Assembly (NCBI GenBank): GCA_030180135.1 | Contig: CM058234.1 | Coordinates: 1,736,001 to 1,800,000, forward strand | Direction: 5' to 3' | Length of the DNA: 64,000 nt | Origin: Orychophragmus violaceus | Lineage: Eukaryota; Streptophyta; Magnoliopsida; Brassicales; Brassicaceae | Shown: positions 1 to 13,135 of the stretch, one piece after another | Layout: the number at the start of each line of letters is the position of its first letter | How positions within the stretch are numbered: the stretch's first letter is position 1 | The notes under the pieces: model-generated | Databases searched by the model: none | Told to the model about the DNA's origin: nothing | Seen by the model: only the letters and a program-made list of their open reading frames with translations | Program-made: the position numbers and the translations under genes

Positions 1-1444
1 TTCTCATTTTATTTTGTATCCAATTTTGTGTTTCTTATCCACTTGAATACTTTCCCATGGTGGATTTGTGTAAAAGTAGTGTTTTTAAAACCGGATCGAC
101 TCATGGTCAATCGGGTTAAATTGTGAACCGAAAATATATGCAGATTGTATTGGTCATAGAATTTAATGATAATTAAACCGGTTAAAATTGGATTGTACCG
201 TCAAAATCCAAAAACTGATAACCCATTAAACCGTTGCAAATCAAATTTTGTAAAAGTTATTTTATATTTTATTATTTTTTTCATAAACAATCAAATATAG
301 CTATACTAGTTTTAAATATTTAATAAAAATAAGATGGAATGTGTTATTATATCTTATCTTGAGTTAACATTTAAACTTTTGAGTATTTCTAAAATAATTG
401 TTACACATATTTTGTTTAAATGATGATTATGTAATTTTATATAATAAAGTAAGGTTCTCTTAAACAAAAGTCATAAAATATTTTCATGCGTCACCCAAAA
501 TTTAAATTTAAATTTTTATTTTAACTTCTAACAATTAATGTACTTAGTTATTTCTTTTATATTATCCAATTTTACATTGATAAATATTTTTCGAGATATT
601 ATATTACATTTTCACCATAATTAAGTTGAGATATCAATGAAAATAAACTTTAAACATATTATCTAATATAATGTAGTGAGGGTTTTCTAAAATATTCTTC
701 TAATCCTACATAGTAATATTTTATTTTTTCTTCCATATGTTTCATGTAGTTTTTAATTATTTTTCTCTATCTTAATTTTTCTAATAATAAAAAATTAAAT
801 TTTTTTTCTTATTATTACTTTTAGTTATATAGTTAGATGATGATTATGATATAAAATAAAATATGTTTCTACTTAAAAGATAAGTAATTAAAATAGTTAC
901 TTTTAAGTTTAATACAATTCAGATATAACTAAAGTTAAATTTGTTTAAAAATCATAAAAGATATAACAAAATATTTTAAAATGCAAAAACTAAAAGTATT
1001 GTATTTTATTTTATTTTATTAAATTAATTCTCTTAGTAAAAAAATATATATGTATTTCAAAAACAGCAAAACAATTTAATTATTTTAACTATAAATAATC
1101 TATTAAAAATATTTACTAAATATATTCATAAAAAATGCTTTATTTTTACTTATATTAATTTATAATCCAACTTTAATACAATTCATATAAATAAAGTTAA
1201 ATTTGTTTAAAAAATCATAAAAATATAACTAAATATTTTAAAATGTTAAAACTAAGAGTATTGTATTTTGTATTTTATTTTATTAAATTAATTCTCTTAG
1301 TCAAAACTATATATGTATATGCAAAATAGCCAAAGGATTTAATTATTTTAACTATAAATAATCTATTAAAAATATTTACTATATATTTACATAAAATGCT
1401 TTATTTTTCTTATATTAATTAGCTATGTTAGAGGAGAGAAACCG
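1..1444. repeat. AT-rich intergenic DNA with a ~260-bp tandem duplication
   Basis: No gene is supported here. The stretch is extremely AT-rich. Two adjacent copies of about 260 bp (roughly 906-1165 and 1168-1425) share the same order of landmarks: TTTAATACAATTCA, AAATTTTGTTTAAA-like runs, AATTAATTCTCTTAG, AACTATAAATAATCTATT and an AAATGCTTTATTTTT tail, with scattered substitutions and small indels. This is a diverged tandem duplication. Nothing coding or RNA-like was seen in 1-900. Confidence 0.6.
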
Positions 1445-4285
1445 GTGTCTCAACCACCAGAGGTTCCGCACAACTCTAAGAATACAAGGATTCAAATACA
1501 TATACGACAAAGAAAGAGAAATGCAGGCCTTGCTCGACTGATAACTTGGGCCTTAAGGAATGACTTGGACATAAAATCAAATACAAATACAGAGAAAAAC
1601 AATATTATGCAAGAAAATTACTTTTAGCTAGATTATTATGCATAACCTGAGTGATATTGCTTTTAGAGCGTTAGAATGCAAAGCTCAAGGTTTGGTTCGT
1701 TTTTACTTGTAAGGTTTGATTCGTTCTCTTCATTTTTCCATTAAATTGGTCTCTTGATACTCTCTGTCTTCATTACACATCTTGTGGACAAAGATTTGGA
1801 CATTATATATAGTATTTGTATTTGCTCATTCCGTCTTATTAGTTAAATCGACATATTCTGTCTATGCATGCATTTTTGAATGGACATGTTAAATTAGTAG
1901 ATGTTTTATGACAATATTTGATGGACAATATTCATAGGACACGTTACATACTCTACTTAAAATTTATAATTTGATACATAGTGGTGTATGGATAGTAATT
2001 TGTGGACATCTAAATGAACTTTTTTCTTTTAGTGTTTTGTGGATGCTATATTCCTTTGTTTACATGTTCAAATGTACTGTTTTATGTTAACAGACATCTG
2101 CCTTCCTCAAAGACTGTTTGGACATAAAATTTACATATGGTCTCACCCTGTTAACATACATGTTTCAATGGACCCCCATTACTATCCGTAAAGACAAAAC
2201 ACATCCACTAAATGTTGTCCACATTTTAGCAAACTAAGATATTGTCAGAAAATTACTCAAAAGGTTGTCCATAGAATAGTGAATTTGTAACAAAATTGAC
2301 AACAAAAATTGTGTCCACAAAAACAATCCACATAAACTAAGGAGAAACAAAGAATGATGTCCATTAGAATTTTGTCCATCATAATGTTGTCCATCAAAAC
2401 GCGAACTTTGATGTGAATCCTAATTCATGAGAACGAATACCAAAAACGAGTAATATATGGATCATATATAAAGATGGGAAGTCATGACAAACCAATATTT
2501 ATAATTTGTCCATAAATACTTATCCACGAGATCTATAGATGTTGTAAAAACTATTACAACATTACAAATGTCTATGCATATACAAATGTCCATTTGAAGT
2601 TGTATCCAAGATCTACGCAGATTTAGTACACAGTCTTTTCCAAAGGCATATTTAATAAATTTGAGGTGGTTAATTTTTGAGTAGACGTTTAGCCGCTTGA
2701 TGGGGTATGTTTCAGTAGCAAACAGTCTATGAGGAAGGCGGATGTCTGTTAACATGAAAATATACATTAAAAGATGTAATAAAGGAATATAACATATGGA
2801 AAGTATATGTTGATGTCCACAAACTACTGTACATACACCACTGAGAGTCAAAATTATATATTCTAAGTTTTTTTCGTAATGTGCCCTATCAATAATGTCC
2901 ATCAAAAGCTATCCATAAACACATATAATAATTTAACATGTCTATTAAAAATGAATAGAATACATTAGAAGATTAATAATAGGAATATATCACCACGAGA
3001 AACTATCCATGAGCACACAAGTAATTTAAACTATTATGTAATGTGTCCACCAGATTAAGTGTACACAAAAACATGGCAAGATAGATTAAATAAGGAATCC
3101 ATTTGAACCTTGTCCACTTGTATTAAGTTCCAAACCGACAACTATATATGATATATCCATTAATTACATGTCCACAAGAAATATGTGTCGAAAACTGACT
3201 AACAATATAAGTATATGTCCATAACCCTATGTTCACCATTGGTTGTTAATATGGATTCCAATTACACGGTAAACGATGACGAAACGAACAAAGAAGAAAG
3301 AAGTCTGATGTTTAAGGTTTCATCATATATCCACTAATGCATGTACATGAATGACAATAGATTGGGTAGAAAGTAAACTTCTATATTTTGGTTATTTGTG
3401 TAGACAAAAATTATGAATGTACATTTGAAGATATCCTTATGGACGTCTGTTTAGAGGAAACAATAGCAAGAACCACAAACGATGAACAAAATAATAAACG
3501 ATGTACATATCTAGAGCTAAGTTTACACATATATGAAGTTTTGTCATATGTCCACTAATGCATGTACACGATATCCATAAATCGGGTAGTAAGCTATATT
3601 TTGGTTATTTGTATACATAGAAACTACGACTGCCCATTTGAAGATATCCACATGACGCCGTTAGGAGGAACAGAAGAACAAACGATGAACATATGAACAT
3701 ATCTAGATCTAAGTTTTTTATATATCCATTAATGCATGTCCTCGAAAAATCTTAGATGGTGAGAAAATGGACTACTTAAAATTGATCCACGAAAATCTAG
3801 ATCTACACATATAAAGAAAACAAAATGTCCATAGTTAAGAAGCCCACATGAACCGCAATCTACAGAAAATGATGAGAAAAGCGAAGCAACACAGGAAAAC
3901 AAAATTGATGTTTGATGAATCTGAGTTAAAAATAAAAACATGTCATGACGGCTTCGATTTGCGATAGCTCAGGCACATACGACGATTCGAGTGGGCGGAG
4001 AGACGGAGGATTAGCAGGGACACCGATGGTGGAGGAGAGAGGGCGAGATCGGTTCGACAATGGAGAAGTGAGGGCAAGTTCTGGTCGACGGCTGTTGAAG
4101 GGAAGAGACGAAAGAGAGATATACGACTTTTTTAGAGTTAGAAACTTTTGTGTTTTTTTGTGAAGTAATGTTTAGTTAAGAGAGAGTCATAGGCATTTTA
4201 GTATAATCCAGAGTAGAAAGTGCCCTAATACAGGTAAATGACTAAGAGTGTAATAACAAAGTCAAAAAGTGACTACTCATGTAAA
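1445..4285. repeat. Gene-free segment with a long inverted repeat and a ~224-bp tandem duplication
   Basis: No convincing gene. Arms around 1850-2120 and 2720-2990 are inverted copies: 2086-2119 and 2720-2753 are reverse complements at 32 of 34 positions, and similarity continues outward through GTGGTGTATG and TTGTGGACATC landmarks. TGGAC is frequent in the left half and GTCCA in the right half, as the inversion predicts. A second duplication pairs about 3325-3500 with 3549-3735 (shared CCACTAATGCATGTAC, TATTTTGGTTATTTGT, AACGATGAACATAT). A short GC-richer tract at 3945-4163 is open for 72 codons, but no family is recognised. The structure suggests a decayed non-autonomous transposon; its termini were not identified. 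Confidence 0.5.
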
Positions 4286-7200
4286 TCTATACTATTAAAA
4301 CAGAAGTACAAAACAATTAATACCCACTATTTTTGAATTATTTACAGCAAAATGCCACTGCTTTCTTTACATTAATCTTGCCTTTCATTAAGGACAATAT
4401 TGTCTTCACACATTATACAGGCACGATTGAAATGTCAAATTAACTAGGATCAACTTAACCAAACTTAACCAGTTTCATAACGCAAAATTAAACTAACTAT
4501 TTACCAAAGAAACATTAAACATAATTTAACCGGTTGCATCCCACTTCAACTAATAACTAACCACTTCAACCTAACAATTCAATCCTACTTGATACATCAA
4601 AAGTAATACACAAAACCTCCTTTTGATTATGTCTTCTGGCTTTGATGTTAATTTATCTTGCACACCTGGACCAATATTTTAAAGATGGTTTAGCTATTGA
4701 TCAATCAAATACACAAAATTATTCAGGAGATGAGTACCGGTTTGACAAACCGTATTACAACATGTAATCTGACACTACCATAAATTATTTGAAATATTAC
4801 CTTCTAAAGATCTACCATATCTAATAACAATATACTCCATTTAAACCTTTCTGACAATATACTCTAATTTAAATATTTTATAGTAAACAAACAAGAAAAT
4901 ATTATTTTCTTAACTAATCCATTTAAACATTGTGTATCAAGACACTTTAAGAACTATATACATTAACGATTCAAACAGAAAATATTTTCTAAACAAACAA
5001 GAGAATCTTATTTTCTTAACTAAAATATTTGAACTTTACTAAACAAAATCCGCCATAATAACGATAGCTCAACCTAGAAACAAACAGATTCCCTCATTAA
5101 ACTCCTAAATATTTACTATCCTAACCTGATTTCTCGAATTTAAATCGCCAACTTAATTATATATTTATCATAGAAATGTATCTAGACAGAAACTAATCTT
5201 GCAGTACATAAACGAAATATATTATTTGAAGCCTAAGCATAGTACTAGCATATTCGGTTAAGAAATATTTTTGAATATTCGATTTTTTAATGATCATATC
5301 TTCGATTAGATATCGAACTTAACATCTCCTGTACGCTATAAATAGGCGCTCTAGCAATCATTCAACTCATTCATAACCAATTACGAGCAGTTCATCTTCA
5401 CAGTGAAATACAAAACCCTATCAATTGTACCAGCAATTTTTCATTATCTCAAATCGTTGTTTACTTGAAAAAACCCTTATAAGCCTGTCTTTACGAGCAG
5501 TTCGTCTTCACAGTGAAATACAAAAGCTTAGACTGTATTTCGAAAAGTTAGTATTCTTTCTATCTATCTATTTCTATTACTTTAATTGATTAGAACATCT
5601 AACTTAACGTGTTGTTATTTTAAAAAGAGTGTTTCTCAGAAGCCCACTATTTCTTGCCAAACAAATTAATTATCTAACTCTGTTCATATTTAAAATTCAG
5701 GATGACGAAGAATATGACTAAGAAGAACATTACTGCCAAAGAAAATTTTAAAGGAAAGAAGAAGAGAACTGGGTTCAAACATGTCTGAAACCTACCCATC
5801 TCACTTCCTATCAGTTGGAAGCAGTTCTTAAGTCCCAATCAGGTCTGTGTTCTCTAGAGTCTTAAAGGATATTACGAACTTACCAAGTGTGCAAGATGAT
5901 GTGAACTCAGATACATTGTTTGAGTCCAATTTGTCATCCTCCAGAACTGAAGCTACCTGGTTTGAATCTGCACCTAAAAGGAGCCGTACCATCAAAACAA
6001 GAACAAGTATGCTATCTTTAAACTTTTCAACAAGTATGCTATCTTTAAACTTTTTAAAACTAATCCTTTTTTACCAAATAGAACTCGCAGATCACATTCA
6101 AATCAGAATGTATTTACACTAATAGCTGAGTATAAATTATGTAGTTAGTAGTTAAAATGTACCAATATGACATTCAAAACTAATAGTATAGATCTATCAC
6201 GTACCAATATAACATTCAAAACTAAACGTACCAATTCTGTAGTTATAGTTAAAGACTTTAAAGAACTCTCACATCACATTCAAAACTAATAGTTTATAAT
6301 TGATTGTAGAACCATCTTGTGATAAATCTATAACACTAATAGTGAGTAAATTCTGTAGTGATATTTAGAACGTACCTATATGATAGATGATTTCATTTTT
6401 ACTTCAGTCTTTTCTTCCAATAATACATCAACTTGCAGTGAAAATCCCTTCATTGCATCTGCACATATAAGGCGTAATGTGTTAGACATTTCGTCAAATA
6501 ATAATTTTTACTTATCAAATAAGAAAATGCACAATCAAAGGGATATATGTTCGTTTACACTAATCAAAATTTATCTTTACATATCCAGATGATAATATAT
6601 CCAACAGACAATCAGATAACACTGTTGAGGAGAGTCTGTTTGAAAGTTATAAACCCAACTTCGATTCTGATGAAGAGTGTGGATTTTGGCTTTTTCACCA
6701 GGAGGTAATAATTCAATATATATGGTACCGGTTTTTGTAAAATATGTATTGATGTTGGTTTGTTTAAAGCAATTCTACAGTTCATTTAATCAAGTGTAAA
6801 AAAGAGCTCAGAAACAATGAGATATAGAAAGCTTATCTTAGTCTTATAGGAGATATCCAGCTATATTAACTCGCACTCTGTATCTAAGAGACTCATGTTC
6901 ATATAGCTGTCTAGAGAAGATGAACGAAAGGAAAGTTATGCACTTAACTTTTAGATGAAAACAAGTATTTTCTCCCTCAGAACTGCCAAAGAATAATGTT
7001 AAATTTAAGCAAGTGGAACAACTTTTACTTCAACATAGCTATGTTAATTTTTATTGTCTTTCTACCTATCTATGCTCATCTTCCAAACGAGTATAGATAC
7101 ATTGAGCTTGAACAAAAAAAAAAACAGTTTCATAAACGTCTAATAATACCATACAAGCATTCCAAAAAGGAGCTGAGTCTTAACAATTTTGATTAATATT

Positions 7201-10200
7201 TTAGTCATGATCCTAAAAGAAAGCTAATGTAATTACAGATCCTAATTAAATATCAGAATTAAGTATCGGATTACTTCGAAGATAGGTTTTTACTTACAAG
7301 TTGCAACAGGCAAAGATGGCACTATTCAGAATAACCATAGTGACTGTCAAAAGGTATCCCCAAAGTTGCAATTGAAAGATGAAAGTAAAACAAGTATATT
7401 TTTAGAAATTAACACATTCATTACATTAATCTTAAACCAAATTTGTGATCTTGGCAGGTTGAAAAATTTTGATATTAAAACAATATATTACCAAATTTAT
7501 AACTACATGCTCATCTCTGTAATAAAACATATTTCTGTATTATAGTCAGATATATTTATCAGTTGGAAATCAAATAGAAATCTCATCTACAAAATAATCA
7601 AGTTTAGCTCAATGAAAACGGTTGATTTCCTTTAATCGAACCAAGTTTAAAATTTGAAAGGAGCTGTAATAAGACTTACCCATATTTCTCATCAGAGATG
7701 GCAGATTCGAAAGCTAACAGTTAGATTTAAATGGTTTGAAAGGTTTTCGGGACATCCTTCGGAACTACCATCCTGTTATAACAGAAATAGAAACCAAATT
7801 AGCTAACAGAATTCAATTCGAAATCTAAGTTACACAGAAGAAAAAAAACGTTACAAAATATCATCGACGATTTTGGATTTGACTGTTTGAATGGTTTGCA
7901 TGCAATAAATCAGATTTAGATCAGAGAAAATAAAGGAATCTTCGAATGAAACATACCATGATTTCTTGATTTTTTTTTTCGTTTTCATTACATCCACAGA
8001 TTCGGTAAGAGGATGAGTGTGTTTAGGATGATGAAATCAGATCTGCTTTTCGACAAGGTAAGGAGAATCGGCCGTAGATGAAAGTTGCCCTAATTTCTTT
8101 TGTTTTTTTTTTTCATTACAGGAAATAGGTGTCGGCTATCTAATTTTTTTTATTCCCCCACCAACATAATCTGATTAATTTAGTAAAAATATTATAAAAT
8201 GGAATCTGGGCTTTCAATTTTTTAGAATTTGGGCTAACATAGTTCTACATTGGATCTATATTGCATTGATCACTAATATTGTATTATAAAATATAACTTG
8301 GTAAAGAATGCATGTATGGGCTTTTGATATATCACTAAAACCACTAATGTAGAACAATCACAAAACAAAAACATCAATAAATTGTCGTTCAAAAAAAAAA
8401 CATTAATAACAAACAAACAAAGCCAAACCAATACACAATAAAATTAAAAAAGGTAATTATCAAAAAATTAAAACTAAAAGAAATAACTAAAAGTAGTATG
8501 ACAAAACTATCGTGCTGAATCATAGCGAATGATATTTATTGTCCAAAAATTTTCCAAAAAAAAACTAATTTTATATGTCATTCTCAGATTACAATTACCA
8601 GAGATGGATCGTGAAAGAAGAAATGAAAATGTATCACCGCCGTGTAATAACCCTAATTTCTATCTGTTTTTCTTTTGTCATTACATGTTATGTAATTGTC
8701 TTTTTCATTTGTTTATGTTATTAAAATTTTTTTGCCGGGTACTGAATTTGGACATATTAAAATGTTGAGCTAACTATTAGACTCACTTTTCAATTGGGCT
8801 TTTTAGTTTTTTTTCATTTATACCTAAGTTATAATTGAGATTCACTAAATTCTAAGATAATTTCTTTTCTTTTTTTTGAATATTTCTTAATTTAAAAAAA
8901 TATTTTCTTATATAACTGCATTGTACATATATAATATATAAAAAAGAACCCAACAAATTTTCAAACGGATTTGAATAGACATGTTGCTTCTGCCAGATTT
9001 AAACCGAAAGATCTAAACTCATTTTAAATATAAATGGATCTAAATAAATCGGGTGTGTCTATTTTACATTTTTATATAAACTCAAATATTTTTTTTTAAA
9101 CAAAATTCATATATAAATATTTTACTAAATAGTTTTGGCAATAAGAAAATTTGTCTTAAATGGTTAGGAAGTATTTGATTCAATCGGAGTAAAAATGTAT
9201 AGACAAATATACAAAGTTAAGTTTTCTATATTTTGTATTAAAATTTATAAACATATATAAATTGATTTAAATATGCATGTGTTACTTCTAACGGGTTTAA
9301 AAAGGCGAGTATAAATGGATCTTCAATTTAAACGGATCTAAACGGGTCATTACTATCTAAACTCAAATAAAATTTTAGAAAAAATCCCAAAAATATATGT
9401 TTTACTAAATAATTTTTCCAAGATTTTTTTAATAGATGTGAAATATTGGATTCAATCAGAGTAAAATATATAGAAAATATAAAATGTTATCTTTATATTT
9501 TATTAGAATTTAAAAATAAAGAATTTTAAACAAACCTAAACATAATTATTTAGTAATGAATTTTTAGATAAAATTTGAGGAACACTTAGATTTATTTGGT
9601 AATGATATTTTTAATTTAGTCATTCATAAACATAGATAATTAATAATAGTCTAATACATCATAAATAAACTTAAAAATAGGTTAAAAATCAAAAATAGAA
9701 ACAGAAACATATAAACCCAAGATTTAGATAAAAATAAATGGTTGACCAAAGAAATATAATAATTAATGGAAAAATATTTAAAATATGTAATTATAATGAA
9801 AAAAATCCATGCAATATAAACCAAAAATACATAATTTAGTTTGTAAATCTGAAAACTAGATAAAAAAATATTCAGAAAACTAAATAATTAAAATAAATAT
9901 AAAAGTTTAATATCTTGAATAAAAACAGAAAAACGAATAAAAATTATCAAATAATTATGAGGACAGTCCCTGCATATAACCTATCACAACGAGAACCATA
10001 ATATTTTAATATTTTTATCGTAATATGCTCAATAATATACATTTGTATAAATCAAATCTAATTCAACCCTTAAACTGATAATTTAGAAACTAAAAGTAAT
10101 TGAAAAAGTAGAAGTTGTTATTTCCAAGTAAATTAAAATTGATTTTTACAATAATGTATAATTTTTTATAAAAAATTGAAAATCTGAAAAGACATTCCAA

Positions 10201-10611
10201 ACATAAAATAAAAATATACATAACAAGTTACTTATTTTGGATTAATAATATATATTCACCATCATATTACATATACGCTTTATATAGTATATTAACTATT
10301 GCATAAAGATAAAAAAAAATAACAAACAATAACATAATATGTGTTTTAAAAATTAGATAAACTACTTCTAAAAATATAAATCTACATGCTATAAAAAAAT
10401 TGTTCGTCCTTAGCGTCGATTATTACCATTTACAAAAAAAAAATAAAAAAGTTTATATCAAACCTATATATATATTTAACATATCTCAAACATCTAAATT
10501 TGATATTAATAATATGTTATAAAAGTATATTATCATTTACAAATATATTATTTATACATAAAATATCAATAAAACAAAATTATACCCGCCGATCGGCGGG
10601 TCAAAATCTAG
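4286..10611 (+). mobile_element. Helitron with canonical ends, no intact RepHel gene
   Basis: The 5' end reads TCTATACTATTAAAACAGAAG and the 3' end has a perfect 16-nt palindrome (10585-10600, CCCGCCGATCGGCGGG) followed 7 nt later by CTAG at 10608-10611. The element sits between an A (4285) and a T (10612), as Helitrons do. There are no terminal inverted repeats and no target duplication. Its 6.3 kb contains no helicase or Rep motifs that I can see. A TATA-type promoter near 5337 and small open stretches at 5701-6120 are the only gene-like remains. The same 3' terminal hairpin and TCAAAATCTAG logic recurs in the smaller Helitron at 21378-36002. It is non-autonomous or decayed. Confidence 0.85.
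5334..6720 (+). pseudogene. Degenerate gene remnant inside the Helitron
   Basis: A good TATA box (GCTATAAATAG, 5336-5346) precedes a leader in which a segment starting ACGAGCAGTTC occurs twice (about 5384 and 5493). An ATG at 5701 opens only 28 codons of basic, Lys-rich sequence before a stop. Further open stretches follow at 5847-6120 (containing SRVLKDITNLPS) and about 6600-6710 (ESYKPNFDSDEECGFWLFHQ), separated by stops and probable intron DNA. The xLxDITN motif is reminiscent of N-terminal segments of plant transposon helicase-type proteins, but I cannot assign a family. It is most likely the 5' part of a decayed Helitron or captured gene. Confidence 0.3.
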
Positions 10612-10859
10612 TAACTCGTTATACCACTTGTGTTTATAGAACGTTTGCGTTTGACATCAATCGTTTGTCTTTTTCTTTCCTATGGAAGAGTACCTTACAA
10701 GGCAATTAGTACTTAATTTGGTTCAAATCTTGTAAGCTGCTTAAAAGTACATAGATGGAGTGAAACTTGTCCGAATAATTAAGGGTTAAACCTAAACACA
10801 GTAAACGCAAAAACAATCCTCAAGCTACAACAACTACAAACGTTTTGGTCGTCTCCAGA
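10612..10859. other. ARP7 3' flank
   Basis: This is the host DNA between the Helitron end and the ARP7 stop codon. It presumably contains the 3' UTR and poly(A) site of ARP7 (minus strand). No other feature was seen. Confidence 0.5.
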
Positions 10860-12708
10860 TCAGAAACATTTCCGGTGAACCACCGATGGTCCAGTCTCGT
10901 CATAGTCAGCTTTAGTAACATGCTGATTCTGTGGAAACACCACCTTGGCTAGTATTGCTCCTCCTACCCAAGCCGAATACAGTCCCAAATCATCCGGCAT
11001 ATATTCCGGCGGTTTCACCAGCATTGGCCTAATAGCAGACGAGCACAAGTTTGCTTCTTTCTGAAACCTATCTTCGAATCCTGTCAATGACAATTACACC
11101 ACAACCTTTACGTTTTTAAACCCAAACAATACCAAAAGGTAAAGCTGTGTTAAGTTATTATTACCTGTCATGGAGGTTGTACCACCACAAAGTACAGTGT
11201 TCTCCAAGAGTTGCCTATGGTTCTCAGATGATACTGTGGAGATAATCCGGACAAGCTGTTCAACAATTCCATGCTCATCCAGTCCCAATATTGATGGCTG
11301 AAACAGAGCTTCACCAACAGAGTATCTCTCTCGCCCAATGCTTATTACCTACAAGACCAATCATCTGTTATGTATTTGTATAAGGCAACACAAGTTGTAG
11401 GCACACAAACCTGTCCATCAGGAAGCGTATGCTGCTCGATTTCACAGTTTTGGGTTTTCTCATAAGCCATTTCATCCTCAGCACAGTTTGCAAACTGTTC
11501 CTTCAGATTTTCAAGTTCAGACATGGTGAGATTCAACGAAGGGTTGGATTTTCCAAGCTCTTGGGCGAATAGTTTCGTAAGTTCGGTTCCACCGAGCTCA
11601 AACCGTTTCGATGCAATGTGCTGTACAGCACCTTCAAGAACTGGGGCAATATCTGGGTACACCGGCAAAGAGTTAAAAACAACTGAGAGATTAATAATTA
11701 CAAAGTTAAAACATCATACATAACTAAAAACATCCTGATCATAACCAAACCAGCTACATACACAAGGAACCTCCAATCTACAACAACTTACAGGACAAAA
11801 ATATATGGTTTAACTAAACGTTTCAGAGCATGTAAAAAAGTTTGTACAGAGAAACACAAATCACATAAAAGATGGAGTATGAGAGATCAATCAAAAAGTT
11901 AAAACATCATACATAACAACATCCTGATCATAAACAGCTCTACATACACAAGGAACCTCAAATCTACAACAACTTACAGGACCAAATATATTGTTTAACT
12001 GAACGTTTCAGAGCATGTAAAAAGGTTTGTAAAGGGAAACATAAATCACATACAAGATAGAGTATGACAATGTAAAAGAAGTAAGATCATATTATAACAC
12101 AGGCAACCAAGTAGTCATACCTATCTTCCCATGACCAATATCAACAGTGCAACCGGAGATCCTTCCAACAGCATAAAGGGACAACACTGCTTGCTCTGAT
12201 GCATAGAATCCAGAAACATTGAATGTTTCAAACATCAACTGCACCAGTTGCTCCCTAATAGCCTGCCCTCAAAACAAACAATCACAGAAACAAATTAGCT
12301 CCATTTACAAGCTTATGATGGAATTGAAAACACATTGCGGCCAAAAATCAACTTGTAAAGTTCATATCTTTTCAATTAAGAACAAAGTTGAGATACACAA
12401 CAAACCTTAGGAGTACAGAGTGGATCTGTAAAAAGTATATTGCCTTCGTTCCCCTCCTCCCATCCAAGCCCAGTGTATACAACATACCGTAACAGATCCT
12501 CCATAGCATCCCAGTCTCTAACGAACCCTCTTTCGATAGGATCGAGAGTGACATCTTCAAAAACAGTGGAAGGGTTATCAGATGGAGTAGACCCATCATC
12601 AACCATTCGTTTCATTTGAGATGGAATTATCATTGCAGGAGACTGATCAGGAATTGCTGCTCCCGCTTTCAGAAGCTTAGAGCCAGCATCAACAACAAGT
12701 GCTTCCAT
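10860..12708 (-). CDS. ARP7: Actin-related protein 7 (nuclear ARP, chromatin remodelling)
   Basis: Five exons join in frame: 12708-12406, 12262-12121, 11652-11411, 11348-11165 and 11080-10860, with GT/AG junctions at every intron, giving 363 residues, the length of Arabidopsis ARP7. The start MEALVVDAGSKLLKAGAA and the end SVVHRKCF match the ARP7 family nearly residue for residue. The nucleotide-binding actin fold is visible in VVDAGS, GCTVDIGHG and CGGTTSMTG. ARP7 is a nuclear actin-like protein of plant SWI/SNF-type remodelling complexes and is essential for normal plant development in Arabidopsis (known of the family). It is divergently paired with PBF1 across a short shared promoter. The intron at 11653-12120 contains a tandem duplication. 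Nothing looks broken. Confidence 0.96.
11704..12069. repeat. Tandem duplication (~193 bp) inside an ARP7 intron
   Basis: Positions 11704-11896 and 11897-12069 are adjacent direct copies. Shared landmarks in the same order are GTTAAAACATCATACATAAC, ACATCCTGATCATAA, ACACAAGGAACCTC, ACAACAACTTACAGGAC, AACGTTTCAGAGCATGTAAA and GAGTATGA. The copies differ by small indels and substitutions. The duplication lies wholly within the intron between the exons at 12121 and 11652 and does not disturb the splice sites. Confidence 0.85.
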
Positions 12709-13135
12709 TGTTTTCACACACACACTCCTAAAAACCCTAAATACCCAACTTCCAAAAAATGCGAAGATTACTAGTAGTACCAAGTTAGGGAAACTAAAGA
12801 AGAGAAATTGAGAGGACGAAATCGAGAGAGAGACAGAGAATGGTCTTTCGAGGCAACCTACCTTCAATTGATAATGGCAGAAGCTTTACGAGTGAGAGAC
12901 TGAGATTGAAGAAGAAAGAGTCAATAAAATGGTCCTCAGCAATGTAACGCCATATAAGGCCCGTTATAAAGCCCATAAAGGGCCCATTGTAAAGCCCAGC
13001 TTGAGTCTTCGTCTCTTTTCGTGTGTACAAAGCCAAGAGTGCTTAGACGGAGAGCTCTAGCTCTGATTCTCAATCTCTCTCTTCTGCAAATTGTCCAGTC
13101 TCTTTTCCTCTTCATTGATTCCTTTGGAGAGCTCC
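12709..13135. promoter_or_regulatory. Bidirectional promoter between ARP7 (-) and PBF1 (+)
   Basis: The two start codons are 427 bp apart and diverge. The centre holds a cluster of site II-type elements: GGCCC near 12958, AGCCCA at 12970-12975, GGGCCCA at 12980-12986 and AGCCCA at 12993-12998. A telo-box-like AAACCCTAAA lies at about 12731-12740 in the ARP7 leader. Such TGGGCC/site II plus telo-box combinations are typical of plant housekeeping, proteasome and proliferation genes and bind TCP-type factors (established knowledge). The shared use by both genes is inferred. Confidence 0.7.

Noticed and set aside
2462..2905. 147-codon open frame on the minus strand
   Set aside because: It lies across the right arm of the inverted repeat, is low in conserved-looking sequence and matches no family.
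12376..12867. Extended N-terminus of ARP7 up to 12867
   Set aside because: ARP7 homologues start at MEALVVDAG (12708); the upstream part is leader sequence that happens to be open.
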